63,486 bases of DNA from Jaapia argillacea MUCL 33604. Taxonomy: Eukaryota > Basidiomycota > Agaricomycetes > Jaapiales > Jaapiaceae. Below are positions 1 to 11,113 of the stretch, piece after piece (positions within the stretch are counted from its first letter, which is position 1; each line of letters begins with the position of its first letter). The translations under genes were made by a program, and so were the position numbers. Under the pieces are notes generated by a model. It saw only the letters and a list, made by a program, of their open reading frames with translations. It had not been told where the DNA came from and did not search any database. The DNA is taken from NCBI GenBank assembly GCA_000697665.1, contig KL197718.1, positions 338,338 through 401,823 on the forward strand, read 5' to 3'.

Positions 1-354
1 TGTACCCTGGTAGGAGGGGAGCCCGTTGTTAGACGAGGCTTGTTCACTTGCATCCGCCAGTTCAGTTAACATTTCTCAGTTAAAATTCACTTCCACAGGT
101 ATCCAGTAAGTATCCAGTTGACTCAGATCAATAACTAACCCCTACTCCCTTGCACTTTTAGTTAGTTTTGTTCACTATTGCTCCCAACAGACACTATGGA
201 AAGGTAAGCCAACTCGGACACCATGAATTAACTGTATGCCATGATAATCTATGGCATCTAAATAATACGTGGCATCCAAGCACGCACCACTAAGTTAAAT
301 GATTTCATTTCTCATGGTGAGTTGATCATTGGATTGAGCCATGATTCAGACTCT
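1..354. other. Left flank of element 1, no gene seen
   Basis: No convincing reading frame or repeat is visible. The sequence ends in actct immediately before the first LTR. This is only a partial match to the gatct that follows the 3' LTR, so no clear target-site duplication is left. Confidence 0.5.
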
Positions 355-756
355 TGTTATGAACCATGCCTCAGTAGGACTATTTTCACTTTTCACTTCA
401 CTTCATCATCATTTGACTACAGACTACGGACTACAGACTACAGACTACAGACTCCTATCTTGTTGACTCACCTTGACTCTTCTCTTACTCATCATTACTA
501 CGGACTACGGACTGTGCTTACTACAGACTACACTTCTATCCAGTATATATACCTGCCTGTATTTGCTAATAGTCCCCATCTTGTTCATTTTGTCAATACA
601 AGTCTTTACTTGCATTCCTACAAAGTTTGACTTGATCCTTATCTGGTTTCCTCTCTTTATCATCCTCATACCGCCTCACTCTGCGTTGCAACCTAAGTAT
701 CATTAGAGAAGTACACTGTCTTGACTTCGGTACTCGTTGAAGTAGCAACTTTAACA
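355..756 (+). repeat. 5' LTR of element 1
   Basis: Begins TGTTAT and ends TTTAACA, and aligns along its length to 8189-8580. It is about 10 nt longer than the 3' LTR because it holds more copies of a GACTAC-type heptamer near 415-450. It carries a TATA box at 544-551. Confidence 0.93.
544..587 (+). promoter_or_regulatory. TATA box and predicted start/self-primer of element 1
   Basis: A TATATATA box at 544-551 is followed 34 nt later by atcttgttca (578-587). That 10-mer is the exact reverse complement of tgaacaagat at 759-768, just inside the LTR. In Tf1/Sushi-type retrotransposons the 5' end of the mRNA folds back on the primer-binding site and primes reverse transcription. The spacing suggests transcription starts near 578, which is an inference. 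Confidence 0.6.
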
Positions 757-768
757 CTTGAACAAGAT
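757..768 (+). other. Primer-binding site of element 1, probably self-primed
   Basis: The sequence directly after the 5' LTR, cttgaacaagat, lacks the TGG expected for pairing with a tRNA CCA end. Its last ten bases pair perfectly with the predicted transcript start at 578-587. Confidence 0.6.
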
Positions 769-1516
769 CTCCCTTCTACTTACCTTGCAACTTACTCTAG
801 CCTCGTTATCCAACGAAGGCTACAGAGAAGTCAGACGATTACCACCACACCTTCCAATACTATGATCCATCTGATCTTCGCCAACCTTCTCATCATCATC
901 ATTGACTTTATCATTGACTTATTATTTTGGACTACTATCCAAAAAATCGGGTTATCTCTCATTACCCACAACATATTCGTCCTCCTCCTCACGCACTTCA
1001 TCAATCTCAATATCGCCATCTACTTTTGCATTGCTCTTGCCAGAATAGTACAATGATTAGAGGAAGAATACGTCACTCAGAACCTATAATCGGTTATCTC
1101 TCACAAGATAACCTCTTCACGTCACCACAGAAGGCCTACCACCATCCAGTAAATTCCTTACCCTTCCTGACCTTTGGACACTTCCTTCTCTTGCCCAGGT
1201 CCTAAAAGACCTAGAAGGACACGAAGATAAACTTACATACAATCACATCTACGACACTCCGTGTCTCGACGGAGCACCCATTGCAGTTTGGACAGGACCA
1301 AACAAACCAGGATATCGATTCCTACCAGCAGATAAATATCCACCCCACGAACATCTGCTGAAATTAAAGGAATACCTCAGCCAATTATCCAAACCAGGTC
1401 CTTCAATTCCATGAATTGCTAAAGAAAAATCAAGAAGAGGAGTCAGTGAATCTTCTCAATCACCATGAAGTACACTGACTCCTCTCTCTTTAGAAGTTCC
1501 ATGAACATCTACCCTG
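769..1516 (+). other. Element 1 leader and possible decayed gag N-terminus
   Basis: No long open frame is present. A stretch around 1200-1410 translates without stops and may be the eroded N-terminal part of gag, since element 3 has a longer gag. I could not confirm homology by eye. Confidence 0.4.
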
Positions 1517-2719
1517 TTGGCAGCATTTGGTATATATACTCCTATCGTAGCTGCACAAGAACAAACATTCGCAGGACCATCCTCTGTATTTGTTCCACAA
1601 ATACAAGAACCAGAACCACAGTATCCGACTGGTGTACCCATTGTTACACCCATTCCTCATCACTTCAGATCATATCGTCCACCACCAGCACGATCCCCAT
1701 CCCCTGATCCACCTAGAGGATCTCCCGATCCTAACCCAGACAATCAATCAGACAATTCAGACAACGATATGGCAGGAGGTTCAAAGGGACCGTCATTGGC
1801 TCCCCCTACTCCATTTACAGGAGACAGGAAGAAAACCGCTAAATTTATCTCTGAAACCAAACTCTTCATTGCTGCCAAACCAAAAGAATTCCCCAATGAA
1901 TTCTCCAAAATCGCCTTTGTCTTGTCCTACATGAAGGACGGACCAGCAGGATCATGGGCAATGAACTGGATCAACAGTTACAATCTGGATACCAAGAACA
2001 CTTTAGATATCAAAGAGTTCTATAAAACCCTGGAAAAAGACTTTGCAGAAATCGATCAAGGACGATCTGCTCGCACACAGATTCAAAACCTTAAACAAGG
2101 AAGGTTTTCAGTCGATTCCTTCACCGCTGCCTTCAATGAACTGGCAAGGCATACTGGGTGTAACGATATAGGGCTGATGGAAGCTTATAAAAGAGGACTA
2201 AAGTGGGACATCCTTGAACAAATCATTAAACTACCAACCCCACCAGAAAATCTGGCCTCTCTCCAAGATCTCGCTGCCAAATTCAAGTTGTTAGAAAAAG
2301 CAGCAGCAGCAGAGAAAACTTGGCATAAAGGAAAAGGAAAAGGACCCATATATCCTTCTGCCTTCCAAACCAATTGGTGTGCTCCATCCACAAACTATAG
2401 CCAAGGAGTCCCTATGGATGTCGATGCTGCCAAAACCGGACAGAAAAAACAATTCAAGAAACTAACTCCTGAAGAGCGACTCAAACTTCAGAAAAAAGGA
2501 GCATGTTTCTTCTGTCGTAAACCTGGTCATTTTTCTGGACAATGTCCCTTAAAAAAGGGCAAAACCCTTTGAGCCAGAACAGCTGATGCAACTCAAGAAA
2601 ATGCACAGCCTAGTTCTATCATCGATCAAATCAAAGAATTGGTCACTCAGATTCCAGAAGACGATCAAGGAGAACTCTTCATGGCTATGAAAGATGAGTT
2701 CTCCAAATCAGGTTTTTAA
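1517..2719 (+). pseudogene. gag: Element 1 gag (capsid/nucleocapsid)
   Basis: Encodes a retrotransposon Gag: a proline-rich N-terminus, a capsid-like region from about residue 80 (motifs FTGDRKKTAKFI and GSWAMNW, also seen in element 3), and a CCHC zinc knuckle near the end, CFFCRKPGHFSGQCP. A TGA at 2570-2572 interrupts the frame. The same frame then stays open to a TAA at 2717, so the true gag probably ended there. The TGA is most simply a mutated CGA arginine codon. The product would assemble virus-like particles and bind element RNA. Confidence 0.88.
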
Positions 2720-2856
2720 AGCACCTAGCATTGACAGCAGATGTAAAGGCATGGACTAAGGTTCTTTCATCAGACAATAGATATGCTATATTACACATGG
2801 ACATTCCCAACTCAATTCGTGTATCCACTCTGAAGAAAAATGGAATTCCTTCATTA

Positions 2857-3279
2857 TGATTCGAAGTGGAACTCATTGGAAAGAACCAAAGTGCTGTAAC
2901 AAAAACTCTACTCGACAGTGGAGCCACTGGAAACCTAATCAATACCCAATTCACTAAAAAACATCACATGAATATCCAGAAACTGGAACAATCTATTCCA
3001 GTCTACAATATTGACAATACAGAAAACTGTAATGGAAAGATTGAATATTTTGTGGAACTTGATATGAAGATCAAGGGATCCAAAAATACTTTCCATATCA
3101 AAACCAATCGTTTCTGCATCACCGACCTAGGACAAGAGAATATTGTCCTAGGAACCGATTGGTTACATGAACACAACCCAGAAATCAAATGGCAAAACTT
3201 CAATTTGAAGTTTACACGATGTCCTGACACCTGCCACATACAAGGATTATGCACCGTCCATGCAAAATTATCTGATTGA
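2857..3279 (+). pseudogene. Element 1 aspartic protease domain
   Basis: The retroviral-type protease active site is visible as LLDSGATGNLI, followed by a long beta-rich stretch ending in IVLGTDWL, the usual flap and C-terminal motif of Ty3 proteases. It would cut the Gag-Pol polyprotein. A TGA at 2857-2859 lies just upstream in the same frame, in a context fitting a lost arginine codon. The stretch 3280-3524 is the low-complexity linker to reverse transcriptase. Confidence 0.85.
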
Positions 3280-3524
3280 CCTGCCACTACTCTTCACAAA
3301 ACCGAACCTGTGCATGTGTCATACACAGCAGAACAGGGGGCGTCTTACGTCGTTGCAGACCAGGAGTATACTCCAAAATTGGTCCAAGATACGTCTTACG
3401 TATCGCAACAAACCACAAAGAAAAAAGGACGAGCCTTACGAAAAGCATTCAAACATTCTATCCCATCTTCATGGTCAACAGAACAATTGGAACCACTAGA
3501 CCCACTAGATCAAATAGCCAATGA

Positions 3525-4616
3525 ATGGCACCACGAAGGAATTCATACTTACAAATCATCACTGGTCACCCAGACCCAGGGGAATCAATTATCCCCGATT
3601 ATATTCCCCTGACAAAACAACACCAAGTCCCAATACCTGCCAGACACATTGCAGGAATACGAATCCAAGCACATGGGAACAAATCGATTGAATTGGCATT
3701 AAAAGATGCACAAAAGAAAGGGGAGAAAACATTCGAAGAAATGGTTCCACCAGAATATCGAAAATATCGAAAAGTCTTTGAGAAAAAGGCTTCGGAACAA
3801 TTTCCAAAAGAAAGGATTTGGGACCATGGGATAGAACTCAAAGAGGATTGGAAACCTCATAACTGCAAAACCTATTTGTTATCCCCTATGGAACAAAACG
3901 AGCTTGATACATTCCTAGAGGAACAACTACAAAAAGGATACATCCATCCATCGAAATCCCCACTGTCCTCACCATTCTTCTTTGTTGACAAGAAGGATGG
4001 AAAACTTCATCCTACACAGGATTATCAATACCTCAATTCACAAACCATCAAAAATGATTATCCAATCCTGCTCATATCTGAGTTAATCAATAAACTCACA
4101 AATGCTAAAGTTTATTCAAAATTGGACCTACAATGGGAATACAAAAATGTTCGAATCAAAGATGGAGACCAGTGGAAGGTAGCCTTCAAAACAAATCGCA
4201 GACTATTTGAACCAATGGTCATGTTCTTCAGTCTTACCAACTCACCAGCCACTTTTCAAACCATGATGAATGAGTTATTCAAAGATCTTATTGATCAAGG
4301 AGTTGTCATCGTATATCTGGATGATATCCTCATCTTCACCAACACACTGGAAGAACACAGGAGAATAATGCATAAAGTTCTCCATATTCTGGAAGACAAC
4401 GATCTTTTCCTCAAACCAGAAAAATGCACTTTTGAAACATCAAAAGTCGAATACCTTGGGGTAATCATTTCCCACAATCTTGTGGAAATGGATCCCATCA
4501 AAGTTTCCCATATTCTTGATTGGCCTATGCCAAAAACTGTCAAAGAAGTTCAATCCTTTGTCGGGTTCTGCAATTTTTATTGTTGATTCATCAAAGACTT
4601 CTCAAAAATTGCATGA
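3525..4616 (+). pseudogene. Element 1 reverse transcriptase domain
   Basis: The RT palm is complete: SPLSSPFFFVDKKDGKL near residue 145, KLDL, FFSLTNSPATFQ, and the catalytic YLDD box (DNA 4313-4324) inside VVIVYLDDILIF, followed by KPEKCTF and the LG/GFCNFY region. Two TGA stops, at 4584 and 4614, fall where element 3 and the family carry arginine (after NFY, and before PLFEL). The domain would copy the element RNA into cDNA. Confidence 0.92.
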
Positions 4617-5263
4617 CCTTTATTTGAACTCACAAAAAAGGATCATTCTTGGGATTGGACAGACAAGTGCGACATTGCATTCCAAGAACTAAAGAAATCA
4701 TTCACTTCCTCTCCACTCTTGTCATGCCCGATCCCAGGAAACCTTTCTGCATCGAATGTGATGCATCTGACTATGCTACAGGAGCCATTCTAACACAACT
4801 GAAATCTGATAATAAATACCACCCTGTGGCATATTTATCGAAATCACTATCTGACGCCGAACGGAACTACGACATTTACGATAAAGAACTCCTTGCAATC
4901 ATATGAGCCATGGACGCATGGCGACACTATTTGGAAGGTTGCAAACATGTTGTTGAGATTTATACAGATCATTGAAATTTGGAATATTTTACGACCGCTC
5001 AGAAACTCAGTTGACGCCAGGCCAGATGGGCACAATTTTTGACTTGCTTCAATTTCACATTGATCCACAAGCCTGGAAAAACGAATGAATCAGATGGTCT
5101 CTTGAGACGAATTGACCATAGAGAGGGGGTAGAAACTGACAACAAAGATCGCATACTTTTAGGACCCCAACTTTTCTCAAAATCACTTGACACAAAATCC
5201 TTGTTTTACACCTCTCCTGTGGGACAAGGAAACACCACAACCGAAAACCCATCTGTTGCTTGA
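4617..5263 (+). pseudogene. Element 1 RNase H domain and connector
   Basis: After a one-base frameshift near 4722 the frame reads FCIECDASDYATGAILTQ, the first RNase H aspartate motif, then [27 protein letters not shown] and TDH. These are the standard Ty3 RNase H landmarks; the domain degrades the RNA strand of the hybrid. TGA stops at 4904, 4973 and 5012 break it, again mostly at expected arginine codons. A further TGA closes the linker at 5261-5263. Confidence 0.85.
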
Positions 5264-5430
5264 CAAATTAGGATCAATATTCAATGAGCAATAACCTATA
5301 CAACACTCACAGGAGATCAGAAGTTGAAAGAAGAAATCCAAAAGAATATGGAACTTGATGATGAATATCAACGGTGATCCAAATCATCAAAAAACAAGGA
5401 CCTCAATCTTTAAGTAAAGGATTAGAGGAA

Positions 5431-6249
5431 TGAAACTTGGAAGACAGACTAATCCTCTACCAAGGAAAGATCTACATTCCAAAAAATCACAACCTACAAA
5501 GAAAAATTGTTCGATCATGTCATGATCTGCCAATCAGGGGACATCCAGGACAATACAAAACTTTGGAGATTGTGCAAAGAGACTATTGGTGGCCTGGAAT
5601 GTCAGTCTTCATCAAGGAATACATTGATGGATGCACTATCTGTCAATCAATGAAACCTAGAACACATCTGACCAATGAACCACTCCACCCAACAGAAGTT
5701 CCAGAACGACCTTTTGGAACTGTCACAAGTGATTTCCTCACCAGATTACCAGAAGCTGATGGATATGACGCTATCCACATAGCTATGGACACATCCACCA
5801 AAACTGCTATCATCACACCCTGCCACAAAACTGTAGATTCTGAAGGCACTGCAGAAATCCTCTATAACAACGCCTTCCAGCGTTATGGATTCCCAGACAA
5901 ATTAATATCTGACAGAGGACCCCAATTCACATCAGCAGTGCTCAAAACCCTTCTTGATCAGTTTGGGGTACGATCGGCACTCAGTACGGCCTTCCATCCA
6001 CAAACCGATGGAGCTATGGAAAAGGTCAATCAGGAAACAGAAGTCTACCTTCAAATGTTCTGTAATCGAAATCAGAACAATTGGCCATCACTTCTACCAA
6101 TCGCAGAACTCACTCACAATACACGAGTACACTCTGTCACCAAGAAAACTCCATTTGAACTAATGCATGGTTTCACACCCAACATCGCCCCATCCCTGAA
6201 ACCAGCACCAGATGTTCCCCGAGCAGACCTGCAATTAGAACAACTCTGA
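5431..6249 (+). pseudogene. Element 1 integrase
   Basis: Shows the HHCC zinc domain (a histidine pair in CHDLPIRGHPG, cysteines in CTICQ) and the DDE catalytic core: first Asp in SDFLTRLPEADGYD, second in LISDRGPQF, Glu in DGAMEKVNQE, where the usual residue before Glu is changed. It would insert the cDNA into the genome. A TGA at 5431 replaces a tryptophan codon kept in element 3. A TGA at 6247 falls in QL-EARKEAEA, again a likely lost arginine. Confidence 0.92.
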
Positions 6250-6984
6250 GAAGCAAGGAAAGAAGCTGAAGCATGTTTCATCATAGCCACAGAAGCTATG
6301 AAAAAACAAAACGACAAATATGGAGAAAAGGGACCTCAATTCTCGAAAGGAGATTATGTTTGGCTAGAAGGAATGAATGTTCGAACTGAATATCCTTCCA
6401 CCAAATTATCACCTAAATGCCACAGACCCTTTGAAATTGAAACCATCATAGCCCCCAGAACATATCGACTGAAACTACCAAAGAAATGGAGAATCCATCC
6501 AGTATTCCATGTGGGACTTCTAACTTCATATGTCGAAACTGATGCACACAGACCCAACTTTACCAGACCACTCCCAGATTTAATCGAAGGAGAAGAAGAA
6601 TTCAAAGTTGAAGAAATCATTAACTCGAAATGCACGAACCAAAAAACTAAAAAGAATGTCAAATATTTGGTCAAATGGAAAGGCTATCCTGAATCTGACA
6701 ACACTTGGGAACTGATTGGAAATCTACACCGCGCATCAGAATACATCGAAGAATTCCACAAAAAGAACTCCAAATCACCTTGCCCAGCCTCCATTTTACT
6801 CACTGCTTTGAAAGTGCCAGAAGAACAATGGACTCATGCATGGATTGATATGGAAGCAAATCGCGCTGCAAGGCAATGCTTCCCTACAGCCCCAGAATTT
6901 TTACTGCAAAATCCCGATCCTAGAAATATAAAAACTCGATTCCTGAACTTCATTCAACATCATTCCACTGTCCCAGTGAAATAG
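6250..6984 (+). pseudogene. Element 1 integrase C-terminus with chromodomain
   Basis: Contains the GPQFSKGDYVWLEG motif and WRIHPVFHVGLL, typical of the integrase C-terminal region. A chromodomain follows at about residues 100-150, seen as VKYLVKWKGYPESDNTWE. Chromodomains bind methylated histone H3 and direct chromoviruses into heterochromatin. This stretch is open to a TAG at 6982, which is likely the true pol end. Confidence 0.92.
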
Positions 6985-7079
6985 CTGTACTCTCAGTCTT
7001 TCAAACTTGCCCCTCTGCTATAAACAACATATCCTCTACCTACTCTGACAATGGCTACAATGGTGAGTCTCCCCTTGTC

Positions 7080-8188
7080 ATGTTGCTCCCCAACCTCGTA
7101 CCATCTACCACTTCGCTCCCACCTTATGGGTCTTCTTGCAAAGAAGACAACAACACCTTCAACAGTATTTACTACAATCCTCCAGTGGAAGTAAAGAGAG
7201 AACCACTCTCTTCCTATATTCCGACTCCCCTCCCTCCTCATATTCCAATCCCTATCACTGACCACAGGGCCACCTGTAAAACTGAATCTCCAATGACCAC
7301 ATCACCCTCTACACCCCTCACTGAACCACTGACCCTTGACAATCTATGGCTTGGTGCCAAGTTCCGTGCCTCATACAATGTATGGGGAAATACCATCAAT
7401 AATCATAAATCACCATCACCCTCTCCTCCCCCAATCCGTTGATCTGGTCGTATTCCATCAACCAAATGCTGGAACTGTAACAGGTTCAGACACGAGAAAC
7501 AAAATTGTCCTCATGCAGTTTGACCTCATCCTCATCGACGAACTGCCAAAAAACCCTGCTTTCCTACCACCCCTCCTCCTCCTAGTCCTTCCTACCACCC
7601 TGAAACCCCTGATTATATTCGAAATCTGCAACTGCTTCCCACAGTCCCCACTCCAGCTCGGTCCCCCATCCATATTCCAACACCCCCACCTCGTCCTTGG
7701 ACTCCTCCAACCGTCATCCCTGCTTATGTCAAACCTGAGATTGGCCTGGCTTTCACATGGCCACCTCCTCCCTTAAAGAAATTCATAGCTCGAGGCCCTA
7801 ATATGACATTGGCAAATGCCTACACCAAACAATTGGAGTTCCTCGATCAACAGAAAACTCAGGCTCGTCAGGGAGTTCAAGTAGCATTAGAGTTGTGGAT
7901 GTCTTGGGCACAACAATGAGAGCAACACCTCAATACAAGTGCTGGATGAGATTGGCCACAAATCGCACTTGTCTATCGACGAGCTCCTCCCCCGCCAAAT
8001 AACAACCTCTATATTCCTTGAACCGTCAACTTCAATGGCCCACTTCCAACCAATAATATACAAGCCAAAGTCGACAAACCAGTTCAACTTGCAGAAATGC
8101 CAGGACCCTCTTGGGACGAATGGAACAAGTTCACTGGGTCTCAACAACTTGCATGTCAGGAGAAATATTGGGCTTAGAAGGGGGATAA
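7080..8188 (+). pseudogene. Element 1 third reading frame with CCHC knuckle
   Basis: One frame runs from 7080 almost to the 3' LTR and is interrupted only by TGA codons at 7440, 7521, 7917, 7947 and 8019. It encodes a proline-rich protein with a CCHC-like knuckle, CWNCNRFRHEKQNCP, and a helical C-terminal half containing WDEWNKFTGSQQ. The frame stays open between the TGAs, which suggests it was once a functional gene placed where some retroelements carry env or accessory genes. A similar frame sits in the same place in element 3. Function unknown. Confidence 0.65.
8176..8185 (+). other. Polypurine tract of element 1
   Basis: The run agaaggggga lies three bases before the 3' LTR start at 8189, the expected place for the plus-strand primer of reverse transcription. 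Confidence 0.7.
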
Positions 8189-8580
8189 TGTTACAAACCA
8201 TACCTCAGTAGGACCATTTTTGCTTTTCTTTACTTTGCTTCGCCTCATCATCACTCTGACTATGGACTACGGACTCCTATCTTGTTGACTCACTTTAAAC
8301 TCATCTCTTACTCATCATTACTACGGACTACGGACTGTGCTTACTATGGACTACACTTCTATCCAGTATATATACCTGCCTGTATTCGCTAATAGTCCCC
8401 ATCTTGTTCACTTTGTCAATACAAGTCTTTACTTGCATTCTTACAAAGTCTGACTTGGTCTTTGTCTGGTTTCCTCTCTTTATCATCCTCATACTGCCTT
8501 GCTCTGCATTGCAACCTAAGTACCATCAGAGAAGTACACTGTCTTGACTTCAGTACTTCATTGAAGTAATGACTTTAACA
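8189..8580 (+). repeat. 3' LTR of element 1
   Basis: Begins TGTTAC and ends TTTAACA; 392 nt, colinear with 355-756. It keeps the TATA box and the cccatcttgttca primer region. Most differences from the 5' LTR are transitions, plus loss of heptamer repeats. Confidence 0.93.
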
Positions 8581-9243
8581 GATCTGCAAGGTACTGAGCT
8601 GCAAGGTATGAACTAAATTGTTAAACTGCTTTTGGTTACTGAACAGCGATGTTGTTTCAAAACAAACAGTATTGAGTCTTTCACTCCAAGTTGAGGCCCT
8701 TCCTCACATCAAGAACAATCAGCATGATAGCTCACAAAGCGGTAAAGATTTTCATTTTGAGAAGTGACAGAACTCATAAGCTCTTAATTGCAGACAATGT
8801 CTTGTTCAGTTCCTTAAGCAATGCTGACGTCCATCAACAGCACGAGCAACCATTTCAACACTTATTCAATGATACCGGTGGTACACTACATTACACTTCC
8901 TTCATTACAAACTATACATGACACTAACATATTCTAAAAAATTTGCAGGTGTAGAATACCATCCATTCATCCCCCCTTCATTCAATTCTCCAGGACCTGT
9001 GATCTTCCATCCATTCATCCCCCCACCTCTGGTACATCCAAATATCCTTCCTCATTCCTCAGGAATTGTAACACAAGACAGCATATACAATATGATAATG
9101 AGGCATGGTGCAACCGAAGGTGACTGATACATTTACTTCACCTATTCATTACAACAACTAACAAGTGAACATTGCAACTGTATAATTAAGAGGAACTTAA
9201 TCCAGACATACCACATCCTGAAATACTCACATACAGTCCTACA
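8581..9243. other. Inter-element sequence, no gene recognised
   Basis: AT-rich DNA with only short frames. Around 8950-9025 a proline-rich motif is duplicated (atccattcatcccccc twice). It holds the left copy of a 26-bp direct repeat (9048-9073). Confidence 0.4.
9048..9073 (+). repeat. 26-bp direct repeat, left copy
   Basis: Matches 11430-11455 at 24 of 26 bases. Both differences are A against G following C, so they fit CpG decay. The two copies bracket about 2.36 kb. Confidence 0.6.
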
Positions 9244-10085
9244 TTGAGTACATCATACGACCCAAATGTAATTTACCAAGGTATGTCCTTCATTAAACAG
9301 CCCATTTGTAATTTACCTCATGCAGATGCTTCCCAAATCTCAGATAGTCCTCATCTCTCAACTGAAGATGTCGAGGAATTCAACAATCATCCATTAGAAC
9401 ATGGATCCCCTGAAGATCCATATGATGTGAAAGTAATCATTAGTGGATTGGCTGATGGTTTGTCCCTGCATATTGTTGATCCAACCTTCCCTCACAGAAA
9501 AGTTTCAGTTTCTCATCTTGATGATCAACACTTTGAGGCTGACTTAGTTGGTGCCATCAATACTGCTTTGAAGACCAATGATGCTGAGGAAGAAGGTAAG
9601 TGGATTGAAACCTGCTGAAACCTTGCTAATAATGCCCATTGAATTAGAAGTTCATCCAAGAACAGATGCACATAGTAAGTATACCCACTTTGATAGAACA
9701 CAGGATACTAACCATCTTAAAAAATCTAGTGGATGGTGAAGAACACCAATCTGATATCTTAATGGAAAGTCAAGAACCTCCCAATGCAACATCATCCAAA
9801 CATGCTGAGTGTGAGTTCCTTGCAAATCTAGTCACAATACATAACAATATTTCAGTAACAGAAGATCAAAAAGCTTTGAAAAGTGGAGATTGTAATGAGA
9901 GATCTGGGTCAGCTTCTCAGAACATTGGTAAGAGCTCAATGTTTCAAATGATACAAGCAGTGACTGAACATTTTCCAGATGATGATATTATAAACTGGAC
10001 ATTATCAAAGACTCAACTATCAAGACGGATGATCAAGGCAAAGAAGTCCAAAACAAGCCCAGATACCCCTGGACCTTCCAAATAA
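9244..10085 (+). CDS. Unrecognised acidic open frames
   Basis: Two adjacent open stretches, 9244-9618 and 9666-10085, encode acidic protein-like sequence, for example STEDVEEFNNHP and TEHFPDDDIINWTLSK. An AG-GTAAG-type donor at 9595 hints that they could be exons of one gene. The C-terminus is basic and ends SKTSPDTPGPSK. I recognise no domain. It may be a decayed transposon or host gene; evidence that it is a gene is weak. Confidence 0.25.
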
Positions 10086-10452
10086 CCATATATAAGTATT
10101 TTTGAAACATGGTCAAGAAATGTAGTATCAATACTACAAACCCAATATGCTTCTAATTCTACTTGATGTCATTTTACTATGCTAGTAAATGAAGTTGTGA
10201 GCAACTAAACTGGTATAGAAGCTACCTTCCAAATACAGTGATTTTACTTCACTCTCAATTTACTGTGAGACCCTCACAGGCAAGCTAGATGTCTGAGGTG
10301 GACAATTGCCAAAACCTAAGGTACTTAATCACAGTTGACAATAGCATGCTGTTGGTATTTAGTTGCAAACTTGCTACTAAGAGGATCACCTAGTATAAAG
10401 ATTCTGAAACTCAATCAACAGTATGACTTACATTGAACAACCTGATACTAAG

Positions 10453-11113
10453 TCAGAAGTCAACAAAGTCCTGAATGTGAGACAAAACAACCAAGGCAAT
10501 GTCTGTTATGACCCACATCTCAAGAGGAACAACAAACATATGACAAATACTCAAAGACAAGTAATTCTCCTCCAGTTCCACCTTGCTTTCATAGATTGGA
10601 ACATATCCTGCCCAACACTTTCCTTGCCCAGCCATGCAACACCTTCCAGTGAGAGCAATGCCTTTGCACTGATAAAGAAGCTCAGCATCTCCTCCATCCT
10701 AAAAGAACAATCAATTCAGATAAATCAACAAATTTTGAAAAAAAATACCTCATTAGGTTTGTGAAGCCCATGAATATATACACCGCCTGCAACATCATCA
10801 GGAATCTTCGTAACGCCATCCAGATTCAAGATGGTGGAGGAGAATTGTATGGCCAGTAGAAGATCAGTGTCTTGAAGATCATCCAGAGACACATTAATTA
10901 TCCCAGCATGATTGTCCACTTCTTCATCCTCTGGGGATACACACCAAGATGTCTATAGACAATCAATTGTGTCAGATGTAAAGATGTATAAACTATAAAA
11001 CATATGACAATCTGATATTGCCTAAGTCGACGATAGGTGGGCATGATAACACCACCACCAATCATGTTATCCAAACCCACAGTCAAACCAACCAAATTAA
11101 AATTGTGAGCCAC
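10453..11113 (-). pseudogene. Unrecognised spliced gene fragment
   Basis: On the minus strand three protein-like blocks can be joined. The first is at 11113-11020 (VGLDNMIGGGVIMPTYRRL). The second is at about 10937-10762, after a ccccag acceptor (DNHAGIINVSLDDLQDTDLL). The third, after a tcttttag acceptor near 10702, is Cys-rich (CKGIALTGRCCMAGQGKCW) and runs to a stop at 10453. The last two join in frame with a GTATTT donor. No family is recognised. It lies within the segment bracketed by the 26-bp repeats. Confidence 0.35.

Larger units (their letters stand above)
355..8580 (+). mobile_element. Element 1: decayed Ty3/gypsy chromovirus retrotransposon
   Basis: An LTR retrotransposon with two related LTRs (355-756 and 8189-8580). 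Between them, in order, are gag with a CCHC knuckle, aspartic protease, reverse transcriptase with YLDD, RNase H, integrase with a DDE core, a chromodomain, and an extra third reading frame. This order and the chromodomain place it among the chromoviruses. It is broken by at least 14 in-frame stops, all TGA, and at least one frameshift near 4722, so it cannot be autonomous. The flanking 5-mers (actct and gatct) match at only three positions, so the target duplication is degraded or the ends recombined. Confidence 0.95.

Noticed and set aside
350-8585. 5-bp target duplication for element 1 (actct/gatct)
   Set aside because: Only three of five bases agree, not enough to claim a duplication.
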